Source of the DNA: a virus
Virus record (IMG/VR): IMGVR_UViG_3300025711_000024
Span: 1 to 31,378 of that record
DNA length: 31,378 nt
Direction: 5' to 3' (one strand)
The notes beneath the pieces were generated by a model. That model did no database searches and was not told the origin of the DNA. It saw only the letters and a list, made by a program, of their open reading frames with translations. Shown here in pieces: positions 16,372 through 25,771 of this stretch (its first letter is position 1; each line of letters starts with the position of its first letter). The position numbers and the translations under genes were made by a program.

Positions 16372-16841
16372 ATCAGATGCACCCCGACGCGCGGCAGCTG
16401 CAACATGTTGCGCATGACGTAAGCCGCCTCGGCCAGCAGGTTGGCGCGGGTGTCGGTGCTTTCCTGTCCCGGATGCGATTCACGGCGCCCGATGGTGGCG
16501 AACTCCCCCAGCAAATCAGCTTTCGCCCTGGCATAGACGGCCTTTTTGTACTGCGCCGTCAGCTGGTTTTCATCGCCCAGCGTTGCACCGGGCACGTCCT
16601 TAGCTTTCGCGTTTCCCTTGCCTGTCCAGTAGGTGACCACGTCGCCCAGCGTGTCGTTGACCTCAGCAATGGCGGCCAGTACCGCCACGCCTGCAATCTC
16701 TGGCGGCAGGTCGGCGGGCAGGGTGCGCGATTTCTGAAACTCGGCGAGGTTCAAATCGGGCCAGAACGCCACGCCGTTGGTGATCGTGTCGTTCTGATAC
16801 GTCACCGGCGTGCCGCTGATGCTGAAACTTGGGGCGCTCAT
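16368..16841 (-). CDS. L: Head completion protein (gpL-like)
   Basis: 157 residues from MSAPSFSISGTPVTYQND, with ribosome site GAGGTG six bases before. The frame is open further upstream, but nothing there looks like the family start. The sequence (FWPDLNLAEFQKSRTLPADL, IAEVNDTLGDVV, YKKAVYARAKADLL) is the P2 head-completion L family, which plugs or joins the filled head. A gap of about 105 bases separates it from M, the largest in the head cluster. Confidence 0.85.
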   Translation of the reverse strand: MSAPSFSISGTPVTYQNDTITNGVAFWPDLNLAEFQKSRTLPADLPPEIAGVAVLAAIAEVNDTLGDVVTYWTGKGNAKAKDVPGATLGDENQLTAQYKKAVYARAKADLLGEFATIGRRESHPGQESTDTRANLLAEAAYVMRNMLQLPRVGVHLI

Positions 16842-16946
16842 CGGGTACACCTCTAAAAATGTGAGAAGCGGGCTAACGGTTTCCACGGCCAAAAAGCTTT
16901 ACGGGCTTTATGCCTCCACCGCGCCCGCCCCGGCTAGCGGTAGTCG

Positions 16947-17651
16947 TTACTGCGCGACCAGGCTGTTAATGCGGGCCTGAATTTTCACGCGCATGGTTTT
17001 TACACCGGCGTTTCGGTTGAACTTTTCCGCCTGGGCGAGCAGAGAGTCGGCCTGTTCCAGCGTGTCGACGTCTTCCACGGCGGTGGCTCGCGGGGTGCCG
17101 TTCTCGTCGCGCAGCATGTACAGCCCGGCGAACTTGAACCATTTGGCGTTGATGTCTTCATGCAACCGCCACTTGTCGCGGATGTTGTTAAACGTCCGGG
17201 TGAAGTAGGGTTCCAGGCTGTGACCGGCCTCTGCCTCGGTGATGGCCCATTCCATAACGGTATCGGCCACGAACGCCGGTAAGGTGCTTCTGAAGTTGTC
17301 AGGCATGGCCTGACCTTCGGCGATGGCCGCGTCTGCCCAGTCGAGCGCCTTCTCCATTTCCCCGGTGTCAAACAGCCAGATGACGCAATACGCCAGGGCC
17401 GGATTTGCATAACGCTTATCACCGGCGAGGTAGGCTTCGACGGTCGGCAACCAGCGCGGCAGCAGGTGATCGCGCTTGAACTCGATGCGGTCTTCCGTGC
17501 GCGGCAGGCTGCGCAGCTGCGTGACGTCGCTTTGCAGTTCCAGCTTTTGCAGGTGGAAACTGACCGGCGAGGCGGTGAGCGCTTCGCGGTTGTCCAGCGC
17601 TTTGGCGGCCTTAACCTGCGCACGGTGGCGTTGACACGGGGACATGGCCAT
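16947..17651 (-). CDS. M: Terminase small subunit / endonuclease (gpM)
   Basis: 234 residues from MAMSPCQRHRAQVKAAKALD, aligned with the start of P2 gpM (M-T-S-P-A-Q-R-H). GGAG lies 9 bases before this ATG and the N stop lies 4 bases before it. A longer frame up to 17729 overlaps N and is not expected to be used. The helical core contains LLPRWLPTVEAYLAGDK and VIWLFDTGEMEKALDWADAA, typical of gpM. It recognises and cuts at cos together with the P ATPase. Confidence 0.88.
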   Translation of the reverse strand: MAMSPCQRHRAQVKAAKALDNREALTASPVSFHLQKLELQSDVTQLRSLPRTEDRIEFKRDHLLPRWLPTVEAYLAGDKRYANPALAYCVIWLFDTGEMEKALDWADAAIAEGQAMPDNFRSTLPAFVADTVMEWAITEAEAGHSLEPYFTRTFNNIRDKWRLHEDINAKWFKFAGLYMLRDENGTPRATAVEDVDTLEQADSLLAQAEKFNRNAGVKTMRVKIQARINSLVAQ

Positions 17652-17655
17652 CGCG

Positions 17656-18690
17656 TTACTCTCCGTTGTTTTCTGGTGGGGTGACCGGTTCCGCCAACGT
17701 GATTTTGTCGAAGGCGGCATACAGTTCATCGTGCTCTACGGCGTAACCTTCCATGCGCAGATAGCTGTTTTCGAACTGCTTGCGGTCGTCGCTCCAGTCG
17801 GCTTTACGCTTGCGGGTACCGCCCTGCGTATAGATATGCAGGTTATCCAGCGTGGTGATGATCAAACGGCCTTCCGGCATAAACGGCGGGGTGTGTACGT
17901 CCATCCCCGCAATTTTGCGGTTCATCAGCTGCGCGGCCACTTTCTCAGTCGGACGGTCGACCATGTTCATCATGGTGGTGGCGTCTTTACCGATAAGGTC
18001 ACCGGAAATCAGCACGCAGAGGCGCGGATCATTGCGGTACTGTTCCAGAATGCAGGCGTGAAGCAGGTCAGTGACCGCCGCGTCTAAGGACACGAAATCG
18101 GCGCCGGTGCCGCCCAGGGTGACGGTGTCGGCAATAATCTGGGCCGGTGTGCGGTCTTTGACGATTTTGTGCCAGCCGATGTTGACGTCTTCGCCGTTCG
18201 GGTTTGCGTCCGGGTCAGTCGTTTCTGCAACGCTCACACCGTTAAAGGCGACGCGCAACATGTCGAGGGCAAAGGATTCATTGCTGAATGCCTGGATGCG
18301 CTGGAAGAATTCGTCTTCGCTGCCGGAGTTTGCCCAGTTGGTCAGGGTGTTGTAATCCAGATACGAGCCGGAATCCGTTTCTGCGAGTTTGTATTCGTTA
18401 CCGTCTACGCCCAGCGGACGGCTAAAACGGCCATTTTTCTTACGACCGGTATAAATGCCCGGCTTACCGGTGCTGATTACCTGGCCGGTGGTCTGGCTGA
18501 CGTCGGTGACGTTAATCAGGCGCAGGAAATCCGAGCGCTCAAGCAGGGCATCGCGCAGGGCGGTTTCTTTTGGCGGGGTGATCGCGAAAAACTTCGCGGT
18601 ATCACGCACGCCGTAAGAACGAGCCAGGGCAGCGGTGAACTTGATCAAACGTTCTTCGGCCTGGGATGATAATTGTTGGCTTTGGTGCAT
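17656..18690 (-). CDS. N: Major capsid protein (gpN)
   Basis: 344 residues of the P2 N family with the HK97 fold: ETALRDALLERSDFLRLINV, DYNTLTNWANSG, LISGDLIGKDATTMMNMVDR, and near the end ADWSDDRKQFENSYLRMEGY. AAGGAAAACACC before the ATG gives a good ribosome site. It lies between scaffold O and terminase M as in P2. The N-terminus (first about 30 residues) is probably cut off by the O protease, as in P2; this is inferred. Confidence 0.93.
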   Translation of the reverse strand: MHQSQQLSSQAEERLIKFTAALARSYGVRDTAKFFAITPPKETALRDALLERSDFLRLINVTDVSQTTGQVISTGKPGIYTGRKKNGRFSRPLGVDGNEYKLAETDSGSYLDYNTLTNWANSGSEDEFFQRIQAFSNESFALDMLRVAFNGVSVAETTDPDANPNGEDVNIGWHKIVKDRTPAQIIADTVTLGGTGADFVSLDAAVTDLLHACILEQYRNDPRLCVLISGDLIGKDATTMMNMVDRPTEKVAAQLMNRKIAGMDVHTPPFMPEGRLIITTLDNLHIYTQGGTRKRKADWSDDRKQFENSYLRMEGYAVEHDELYAAFDKITLAEPVTPPENNGE

Positions 18691-18736
18691 GGTGTTTTCC
18701 TTAAAAAACTGACGCGTTAACGCAATAAACGGGCGC

Positions 18737-19825
18737 TTACACTAATTCGCGGGGTTTATCGCTGCCGCCTGGTGCGCGGTTAGGGCGTTGCGTGCCGCCA
18801 TTTTCTTGGGCTGAAAGCTTGGTCATGACGTCAGACAGTTGAGCGGTCAGTTGAGTAAACGCGTCGCCGTTGGTTTTCTTACCTGGGCGGCGGGCACTAA
18901 ACTGGCGACGTTCACGACGGGCCGTTCGTGCCGGTTTGGAACCGACGTTAAACGCCTTCATGGCTTTCACCAGGTTGGCTTTTGCGACGGTAAATTCAGC
19001 CGCTTTGACTTCGTCGTCCGGGTTTTCGGCAACGTCTGCGGCAATTTCGGCGACTTGGTCGGCGGCCTCAGCGATATCCGTTGCGATATCCGCTACGGCG
19101 TCGGCGGCCTGGTCTGTGTTATCTACTTGCGGATCGTCGCCGGTGCTGGCATCGCTCATGTCGGTGAGCATTTGCATCATTTGCTGCAAGAGGGCTTTTA
19201 ACTCATCCATCTTTTGTTCCTCGCCCTCGTTGGGCTTGTTGGTTTCAGTGTCGGTATTGGGTTCTGGCGTTGGCGTAAACTCTTTGCGGGAGGAAAACAA
19301 CTTCGCCCACAAAGAGGATTCTTTCTTTTCAGCCTTATTATTTTTTAAGGTGCCGAGGCTGAACGTTTCTAAACTTCCTCGCGCGGCGTCTTTTTCTTCG
19401 CCCGCTAAAATGAACTTTAATTTTTCCGTTCCCAGACTGGCGGGAATATCTGTTACAGCAAGGCCGAATAAATATTCTTTGCCACTGCCCGCGAAATCAG
19501 AAATAAACTCAGCTGAGGTAAATAACTTTTGCCCCATCCGGTTGGCGTCGATTAAAAACTGATTCGGAATGAGCTGGGCATAAAGCTTGGTGACGTCGCC
19601 CTCGGTTTCCACTTTCAGCGCGTCCACCTCGCCCAGGTTGCAGGTGAATTCGCGTTCGCCTAAATCATACTGCGGGTGGTGCGGCCAAATCATGGCGGTG
19701 TACGTATTACGGGTGTAAGTTTCTGCCGCATCATTCAGCCATTGCGCTTCAATGACGCGACCGTCTACAGCCTTGCCCGACGTGGCAATACAAAGCCATT
19801 CAGTACGGTAATTAGGTTGCGGCAT
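18737..19825 (-). CDS. O: Capsid scaffold and maturation protease (gpO)
   Basis: 362 residues. The N-terminal protease domain carries the P2 O triad: Asp21 (KAVDGRVIEAQ), His49 or His50 (IWPHHPQY) and Ser104 (LFTSAEFISD). These match D19, H48 and S107 known for P2 gpO. The next segment YLFGLAVTDIPASLGTEKLKF is highly characteristic. Residues about 205-280 are an acidic Ala/Asp-rich scaffold helix, and the tail is basic (ARRERRQFSARRPGKK). It is the first gene of the leftward late operon, after AAGGTCAGTT. Confidence 0.92.
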   Translation of the reverse strand: MPQPNYRTEWLCIATSGKAVDGRVIEAQWLNDAAETYTRNTYTAMIWPHHPQYDLGEREFTCNLGEVDALKVETEGDVTKLYAQLIPNQFLIDANRMGQKLFTSAEFISDFAGSGKEYLFGLAVTDIPASLGTEKLKFILAGEEKDAARGSLETFSLGTLKNNKAEKKESSLWAKLFSSRKEFTPTPEPNTDTETNKPNEGEEQKMDELKALLQQMMQMLTDMSDASTGDDPQVDNTDQAADAVADIATDIAEAADQVAEIAADVAENPDDEVKAAEFTVAKANLVKAMKAFNVGSKPARTARRERRQFSARRPGKKTNGDAFTQLTAQLSDVMTKLSAQENGGTQRPNRAPGGSDKPRELV

Positions 19826-20001
19826 AACTGACCTTAATAGTTAATAAATTTATCAGACGGTATTCTGTGGAGGGCAGTATTACGAATTGAGGAATAACGC
19901 GCACCCGCTTTATTTCGGGTGCATTCGGATATAAGGCGTTAACCTACTATTGCCGATATTTAATGATAAATTGCTTTGTTTTATCCCGTCATAATAGCCG
20001 C
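19826..20001. promoter_or_regulatory. Divergent late promoter region between O and P
   Basis: 176 bases between the divergent O and P genes, the place from which P2-type phages fire two late promoters with Ogr. It holds a dyad CAGA-N6-TCTG (19854-19867) and a stable hairpin GCACCCG/CGGGTGC (19901-19922) without a T-run. I could not find the P2 Ogr consensus TGT-N12-ACA, so the activator site is not located. Regulation by the Ogr protein is inferred from gene order. Confidence 0.55.
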
Positions 20002-21810
20002 ATGGCTAAATATTCAGATGAAATAAAAGAGGCCGCCCGCGCTTTATATATTAAACGCTGGCAGCCGAAAGACATCGCGCAGGAATTAAACCTCCCGCCG
20101 CGTACCATTTACCATTGGGCGGACGTCGGCCAGTGGGCATCCCTGCTGCCGGTCGAATCCGTCGAGCATGTGATCGCCCGGCGCATTGACCAGCTGACGC
20201 GCCGGGAGAAAAAAACCTCCCTGGAACTGGAAGAACTCCGCGACCTGGTCGCCCAGCACGTAAAGCTGATGGCCCAACACAATAAGCACGCCGAGAAGAT
20301 GGCCGAGATTAAGGCCAAAAGCACGGCGAGCTATGAGGGCGGACACGGCCCGGACGGTGAACCAGAAGAAGGGCGCAAACGCCGCTATAAGAAAAACGAC
20401 GTGTCCGGCATCACGGCGGAAATGCTCGACGAGTGGGCACGTGAACATCTGTTCGACTACCAGCTGCATTGCCGTGAGCACAAGGATGAAGACTGGCGGT
20501 TTATCCTGAAAAGCCGCCAGGTAGGCATGACCTACTATTTTGCCTGGGAAGCCTTCGAAGACGCGGTTATCAGTGGCGACAATCAGGTCTTTTTCTCGGC
20601 CTCACGCGCACAGTCCGAAATCTTCCGCGAATACATCGTCCAGATTGCGCAGCAACATTTCGGCGTGACGCTGACCGGGAAAAATATCCGACTCAGCAAC
20701 GGCGCCGTTCTGCGGTTTTTGTCTACCAATGCCAGCACGGCGCAGGGCTTTAACGGCCACCTGTACGGTGACGAGGTGTTTTGGATCCCGAAATTCACCC
20801 GCCTGCACGAAGTGGCGTCAGCCATGGCGACGCATAACAAATTTCGCACGACCTATTTTTCAACGCCCAGCGCGAAGACTCACCAGGCCTATACCGTGTG
20901 GACGGGGGAGGCGTGGAGCGAGGACGACCCGACACGCAAAGGTAAGGTCTTTCCCAAAGAGAAGGCATTGCGCGAAGCGGGCATCCGCTGCCCGGATGAA
21001 ATCTGGCGTTACATCATCACCATGGAAGACGCCATCGAAGGCGGACTCGCCGCCCTGGTCGACATTGAGCGCCTGCGCAATAAATACAATCCGACCGCCT
21101 TCGCCATGCTTTACATGTGCCAGTTCGTCGACAGTAAGGACGCCGTGTTCAAGCTGGCCGCCCTGGTGGCGTGTGAAGTGGATGCGGGAACCTGGGGAGA
21201 CTACGACACGACCGCCGCCCGGCCATTTGGAAACCGTGAGGTGTGGGCCGGTTTTGACCCGTCGCGGTCGGGGGACAATTCCACCTTTGTGATAGTGGCC
21301 CCGCCGATACACGACGGCGAGCGCTTCCGCGTTCTCGCCATTTACCAATGGCAGGGGCTTAATTTCAGCTGGCAGGCCGAGCAGATCAAACAGCTGATGC
21401 GCCGGTTTAACATCACCTATATCGGCATCGATACGACCGGCATCGGTAAAGGGGTGTATGACCTGGTGACGAAGTTTGCCCCGCGTGAAGCCCACGCCAT
21501 TTTGTACAGCGTCGAGAGTAAAAACCGTCTGGTGATGAAGATGATCGACGTGGTGGAACGTAAGCGCATCGAGTGGGCCAAAGATGCCCAGGACGAAACG
21601 AATAATGAACGCGCCGAAATCCCGGCCAGTTTCATGGCTATACGCCGGACGACAACGGCCAGCGGCAACGCGCTGACGTTCGTCGCCGAACGCTCGGACG
21701 CCACCGGACACGCGGACGTGTTCTTCGCCATTTCTCACGCCGTGATAAATGAACCAATCGACTACGAATTTGACCGCCCGTCTACCTGGGCCTTTGGACA
21801 AGCAGCATGA
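20002..21810 (+). CDS. P: Terminase large subunit ATPase (gpP)
   Basis: 602 residues from MAKYSDEIKEAARALYIKRW. The N-terminus is a helix-turn-helix (WQPKDIAQELNLPPRTIYHW). The ATPase domain has a P2-type Walker A variant (FILKSRQVGMTYYFAW, about residue 170) and Walker B (YGDEVFWI, about 256). The C-terminal nuclease domain shows acidic motifs GFDPSRSGDNS (about 417), IGIDTTGIGKG (about 473) and GHADVFFA (about 575). It packages DNA through the portal and cuts cos with M. The ATG at 20002 is chosen by family alignment; the frame is open to 19963 and neither start has a clear ribosome site. Confidence 0.92.
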   Translation: MAKYSDEIKEAARALYIKRWQPKDIAQELNLPPRTIYHWADVGQWASLLPVESVEHVIARRIDQLTRREKKTSLELEELRDLVAQHVKLMAQHNKHAEKMAEIKAKSTASYEGGHGPDGEPEEGRKRRYKKNDVSGITAEMLDEWAREHLFDYQLHCREHKDEDWRFILKSRQVGMTYYFAWEAFEDAVISGDNQVFFSASRAQSEIFREYIVQIAQQHFGVTLTGKNIRLSNGAVLRFLSTNASTAQGFNGHLYGDEVFWIPKFTRLHEVASAMATHNKFRTTYFSTPSAKTHQAYTVWTGEAWSEDDPTRKGKVFPKEKALREAGIRCPDEIWRYIITMEDAIEGGLAALVDIERLRNKYNPTAFAMLYMCQFVDSKDAVFKLAALVACEVDAGTWGDYDTTAARPFGNREVWAGFDPSRSGDNSTFVIVAPPIHDGERFRVLAIYQWQGLNFSWQAEQIKQLMRRFNITYIGIDTTGIGKGVYDLVTKFAPREAHAILYSVESKNRLVMKMIDVVERKRIEWAKDAQDETNNERAEIPASFMAIRRTTTASGNALTFVAERSDATGHADVFFAISHAVINEPIDYEFDRPSTWAFGQAA

Positions 21811-22874
21811 CAACGAAACAGCGTAAGCAAAAAAAACAGTACGGCGCCGCAGCTGCGCGACCGAAAACATTTTCCCCGATGGCTGGTAAGGGCAGCGTTA
21901 TCACATTCGGCGAACCGGAGCCCATTCTCACGACGGGCACGGATTACCTGAATATATGGTATGACAATGCCTATGATCATTGGAGTTTGCCAATTGACCG
22001 CATGGCCCTGGCACAGCTGCCGAACCTTAACGGACAGCACGGCGGCGTACTGTATGCACGGCGTAACATGGTGGCCGGTGGCTATCTGGGCGGCGGGTTG
22101 TCCAGTGACCAGGTCGAACAAATGGCTTTCGACTACCTGACCTTCGGGGACGTGGCGGTCTTGAAAATTCGTAACGTCTTCGGGGAGGTGATCGACCTGC
22201 TGCCGTTGCCGTCGCTGTATCTGCGTTGCCGAAAAACGGGGGAGTTTGCTGTATTGCAGGAGGGGCCACCGCTGGTATACGACCCGCGTGACGTGGTGTT
22301 CTTCAAAATGTATGACCCACGCCAACAGGTTTATGGACTGCCGGACTACATCGGCGGCATTCATTCGGTGTTACTCAACAGTGAGGCGACGATTTTCAGG
22401 CGTCGTTACTACAACAACGGCGCACACATGGGCTTTATTCTCTATGCCAATGACCCGAACATCACCGGCGAAGTGGAAGCCGAAATCAAAACGAAGATTG
22501 AGCAGTCCAAAGGGCTGGGCAACTTTCGCAATATGTTTATCAATATCCCGAAAGGTGACCCGGAGGGCGTGAAGTTAATCCCGGTCGGCGAAGTCAGCGC
22601 GAAAGATGAATTCGCCAACATTAAGGGCATCACCGCACAGGACGTTTTCACCGCCCACCGGTTCCCCGCTGGCCTGGCCGGTATCATTCCGACCAATGGC
22701 GCGGTCATGGGAAACCCGGAAACCGCCCGCGCGACCTACCGCAAAGACGAGGTGATCCCATTGCAGCGCAAATTTATGAACGGCATCAACAACGACCCGG
22801 AAATTCCTCCACGTCTGCATCTCAATTTTGACGTTGAAATTCCGGTAATTAGCGAGGGTAAGGGCGAAAAATGA
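21807..22874 (+). CDS. Q: Portal protein (gpQ)
   Basis: 355 residues of the PBSX/P2 portal family, with FSPMAGKGSVITFGEPEPIL, DYLTFGDVAVLKIRNVFGEV, VFFKMYDPRQQVYGLPDYIG and EATIFRRRYYNNGAHMGFIL. It forms the DNA gate at one capsid vertex and the contact for terminase and head completion proteins. Its ATG overlaps the P stop (ATGA), and its end overlaps a possible upstream start of the ogr gene. Confidence 0.93.
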   Translation: MTTKQRKQKKQYGAAAARPKTFSPMAGKGSVITFGEPEPILTTGTDYLNIWYDNAYDHWSLPIDRMALAQLPNLNGQHGGVLYARRNMVAGGYLGGGLSSDQVEQMAFDYLTFGDVAVLKIRNVFGEVIDLLPLPSLYLRCRKTGEFAVLQEGPPLVYDPRDVVFFKMYDPRQQVYGLPDYIGGIHSVLLNSEATIFRRRYYNNGAHMGFILYANDPNITGEVEAEIKTKIEQSKGLGNFRNMFINIPKGDPEGVKLIPVGEVSAKDEFANIKGITAQDVFTAHRFPAGLAGIIPTNGAVMGNPETARATYRKDEVIPLQRKFMNGINNDPEIPPRLHLNFDVEIPVISEGKGEK

Positions 22875-22930
22875 GCGCAAATAAGCTAAAATCAGGCTCA
22901 TTATTGGCACTGGCGTGCGGGGGCGGAATC

Positions 22931-23197
22931 ATGCGCATCTTTAAAATTAATTGTCCTGAGTGTGGATCACCGGCCACCATTCGTAAATCGGACTGGAAAG
23001 ACAAGAAACTGGCGGATTTATACTGCGCCTGTTCAGAAGTTGAGTGCGGCCATACGTTCGTTTTTAACGCGACGTTCTCACACTCACTGAGTCCCAGCGG
23101 GCTGACCGGTAACAAGCTGGTCAAATTCCTGATTGACCAGCTGAAACCGGACGAACGTCAGTTCGCGTTGAACCTACTGTCCGGCCAGGCTGGATAA
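22931..23197 (+). CDS. ogr: Ogr/Delta-like late transcription activator
   Basis: 88 residues from MRIFKINCPECGSPATIRKS. The zinc finger has four cysteines in the family arrangement (CPECG and then YCACSEVECGHTF), close to P2 Ogr and P4 Delta, which activate late promoters through the RNA polymerase alpha subunit. A second in-frame ATG at 22871 overlaps the portal stop (ATGA) and could add 20 residues, possibly by translational coupling. I prefer the downstream start because Ogr proteins begin just before the first cysteine pair. In P2 this gene lies between tail gene D and int; here it is the third gene of the P-Q unit. Confidence 0.87.
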   Translation: MRIFKINCPECGSPATIRKSDWKDKKLADLYCACSEVECGHTFVFNATFSHSLSPSGLTGNKLVKFLIDQLKPDERQFALNLLSGQAG

Positions 23198-23200
23198 AAG

Positions 23201-23224
23201 AAACCCCGCTTAGGCGGGGTTTTT
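23201..23224. terminator. Bidirectional terminator between ogr and gene A
   Basis: The stem AAACCCCGC / GCGGGGTTT (23201-23209 with 23214-23222) has loop TTAG, with T-runs following on the rightward strand and A-runs flanking on the other side. It ends the rightward P-Q-ogr unit. The stop codon of leftward gene A (23210-23212) is read from the loop, so both convergent units use this stem. Confidence 0.85.
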
Positions 23225-25771
23225 GTTGAGTACCTTCTGTTTTTCTTCGATAAATCTTCGCAATCTGGCGGTTCTCTCCTCCCGTATTAATCCCTCGCAA
23301 CGTTCCGGCGCCGGGCCCACGGCAAATAATGTGCCGTCAGCCGTGCCGATGTAACGCCGCCCGTCAATAATCCATTCCGCGCCGAGGGCCAGTGACATGG
23401 CCGCAGACATATCGAGGGCAATTCCGGCTGTTTCTGCAAAATCGATAAGCCGCAATGCTGTATTTCGGGCGTGAGTATCCCGCACCTGGGGTACTGATGC
23501 CTTCTCCGGTAAGGAATTTTGAGGTGTTTTTGGGGTAACCGGTGGGTTTCTCAGCCTTCGCAATAGGCCCCGACGTTCCTGGTCTGTTAACCGGTCAAAA
23601 TCTATGCCAACACCCCCGACAAAACTGTCATCAACTCCGGCATTTTCGTTTAAATTTTCGTCTGCCGTAGAGTTATTGACAGAACTCCAAGGGACGGCGG
23701 GGCCGTCCAGTAAGGTCAAAACCTCCGGGGTTTCGCGTGCGTCTTCGGCTTGCGGCGTCTTGAGTTTGGCGACAATCGTCCATGTTTTAAGACGGGTACA
23801 AACGCGGGAATCCTCGCCCAGACGGGGCGAGAAAACACCGAAAATCTTTTCTACGATTTCGCCGTAAGCGTTCGGCTTGTCAGCGTCATGGTAAGCCAGG
23901 CGCACAGCATAATTTTCGCGGGGAATGAGCACGCCGCCCTGTTTCATTATGTAGGTTGCAAAACATCCGGCATCCGCCGCAGCCATAACCGCGTCCATTT
24001 CTGGATCAGATAACAGGCGCTGGCCGCGCTTATATCCGCGCGACTTAATCAGTTCAGCTTGCAGGGCATTATTGAGTTTGCGCAGTTCCCGCCAGACCGT
24101 CACCGGTGGCGTGCCGATTGGCTGGTACTGGCGGATGCGGTGACGGGATGCCCAGGCCATTGCCAGGCGTGCGGTTTCTTTCAACGGCTTGCCGGTTTCG
24201 TGGTCTTTCTCGCCGTCCAGGGCGTAGCCGTCGATATTCTTCGAAATGTATTTCGCAATGTAGGCGGTCGCGCTGCCTTTCTTCGGGTCTAAGCGTTTAG
24301 CCGTAAAGCGGGCGCCGGTGCGTTTGCCCAGCTCGGCGCGGTCTTCTTTGACGGCATAGCTGCGCATGATGCTGGTGATCGCGTTACGTTCTTCCGGGCG
24401 CATAAATAGCAAAAGATGCCAATGCGGCGTTTCGTCGTGGTGTGGCTCGGCAACGCGGAAACCGTAAACCCGCAAGCCTTCCCGGCCCAGCTTTGAGCCG
24501 ATGCGCTCCCAAAGATTAGTCAGGTATTTTTGCGCCTGCTTAACGTCGCTGTGGTTCCACTTAGGGTTCGCGTGACCGCTGGCGTTCGTGGCGTGGTACT
24601 TCGACGGGCAGGTGATGGTATAGAAAACGCCGACGTCGCCACGTGATTGAGCGACAAATTCTATGCCTTTCATACGGGCCATCAGTTCGTGACGACGGAT
24701 CGCCGGATTACTGATACTGGCATCAACCATGGATTCCAGAGAAACGCGGTTTCCTTCCTCGTCAGCAAGTTCGTGAGATTTGAAGAATTCGCGGTTCTTC
24801 CGGCGCTGTTCCAGCCAGTCGGCCAGGGCGTCGCGGCTGATGTAGGGAGTGGCCCGCTTGTGGACGTTACCGATAGCGCGGAGTTGGTTCTCCCGCCAGT
24901 CGCCGCGCAGCCGCCACAATTGGCGCTCCCACCAGTCAGGGTTAATCATGCGGGCCATTGCTGACACAAAAACCGCCCGGTCGAGCGGTTCAGGCGGCAA
25001 TTCCACCGGATTGAATAACGGGCTGATTACCTTCCAGAACGGTGGCCGCACGCGCAGCGCGTGAACCTCCACGGCCATATGACGATAAATAAATAACAGT
25101 TCCGCGTCAGGCAGGGCGGCGGCGTTTCCGCCTCGTTCGTCGATCGCCGTCGTGAACATTTCATTCAGACGCCCGGCGATTTCGTTACCAAGCGTTTTGA
25201 CGCGGGATTTGGAGAACTCAGCCAGGTGGCAATATGACGGGCGATAATAGGCGATGAATTCAGAATCGTGGCCGGTGCTGACGCCGTGGTATTTACGGAC
25301 AGTATCCAGGCGCAACAATGCATTCTTAATGGTACCCATCAAAAACGCATTGGTGTGCTTAGTCCCGCGATTATCGCGAAGCCAGGCTATTTTTTTCTCA
25401 AACGGGGCGCGGATAAAAAACGGTTGGTCATGGAACCGCGCTTCGACACCTTCCGGTGATTCTGACCACGTCGCCTGGGCACGTTCAAAGGCGCTGCGTT
25501 CGGCAGCTGCGCGGGCTTGAAGAAGGTCACGCAATACCGTGCTGATTTCGTCAGATTCGTGAATGCCGTTTTTTGACAGGCGTTTGAGGTGAGCAACAAC
25601 GGCGGGGTGCTGTTCAACCGGCAGCGCAGCAACAACCGGCGCCGGTGTTTTGTCGACGCCAATCGCTTTTAAAGGGTCATTCCACGAATAAACCCCAGCG
25701 AACGTGTCAGCGTTGCCGGGGTATGGTGGTGGGGGAGTTGGGGCCACGCGGCCCCGCAAGGTTTCGGACAT
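23210..25771 (-). CDS. A: Replication initiator, HUH endonuclease (gpA)
   Basis: 853 residues of the P2 gene A family, which nicks the phage origin and starts rolling-circle replication with host Rep helicase. HUH motif TPHWHLLLF (H-x-H, about residue 449) and the active-site tyrosine motif YIAKYISKN with two tyrosines (about 507) are present. So is an upstream YTITCPSKYHA segment. Downstream residues about 690-760 look linker-like, then a conserved-looking end. It is longer than P2 gpA (761). It begins right after the stop of the preceding gene (TAGATG). In P2 the nick site lies inside gene A; I could not locate it here. Confidence 0.92.
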   Translation of the reverse strand: MSETLRGRVAPTPPPPYPGNADTFAGVYSWNDPLKAIGVDKTPAPVVAALPVEQHPAVVAHLKRLSKNGIHESDEISTVLRDLLQARAAAERSAFERAQATWSESPEGVEARFHDQPFFIRAPFEKKIAWLRDNRGTKHTNAFLMGTIKNALLRLDTVRKYHGVSTGHDSEFIAYYRPSYCHLAEFSKSRVKTLGNEIAGRLNEMFTTAIDERGGNAAALPDAELLFIYRHMAVEVHALRVRPPFWKVISPLFNPVELPPEPLDRAVFVSAMARMINPDWWERQLWRLRGDWRENQLRAIGNVHKRATPYISRDALADWLEQRRKNREFFKSHELADEEGNRVSLESMVDASISNPAIRRHELMARMKGIEFVAQSRGDVGVFYTITCPSKYHATNASGHANPKWNHSDVKQAQKYLTNLWERIGSKLGREGLRVYGFRVAEPHHDETPHWHLLLFMRPEERNAITSIMRSYAVKEDRAELGKRTGARFTAKRLDPKKGSATAYIAKYISKNIDGYALDGEKDHETGKPLKETARLAMAWASRHRIRQYQPIGTPPVTVWRELRKLNNALQAELIKSRGYKRGQRLLSDPEMDAVMAAADAGCFATYIMKQGGVLIPRENYAVRLAYHDADKPNAYGEIVEKIFGVFSPRLGEDSRVCTRLKTWTIVAKLKTPQAEDARETPEVLTLLDGPAVPWSSVNNSTADENLNENAGVDDSFVGGVGIDFDRLTDQERRGLLRRLRNPPVTPKTPQNSLPEKASVPQVRDTHARNTALRLIDFAETAGIALDMSAAMSLALGAEWIIDGRRYIGTADGTLFAVGPAPERCEGLIREERTARLRRFIEEKQKVLNKNPA

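Noticed and set aside
18714-18723. Palindrome GCGTTAACGC between O and N
   Set aside because: Short perfect palindrome in a 46-base gap, without a T-run or second copy nearby that would suggest a terminator or operator.
19866-19884. TGT...ACG as a possible Ogr site before O or P
   Set aside because: Spacing is 13 and the second half is ACG, so it misses the consensus twice.
20860-21870. Leftward frame of 336 residues over terminase P
   Set aside because: Antisense shadow; terminase motifs on the other strand are clear.
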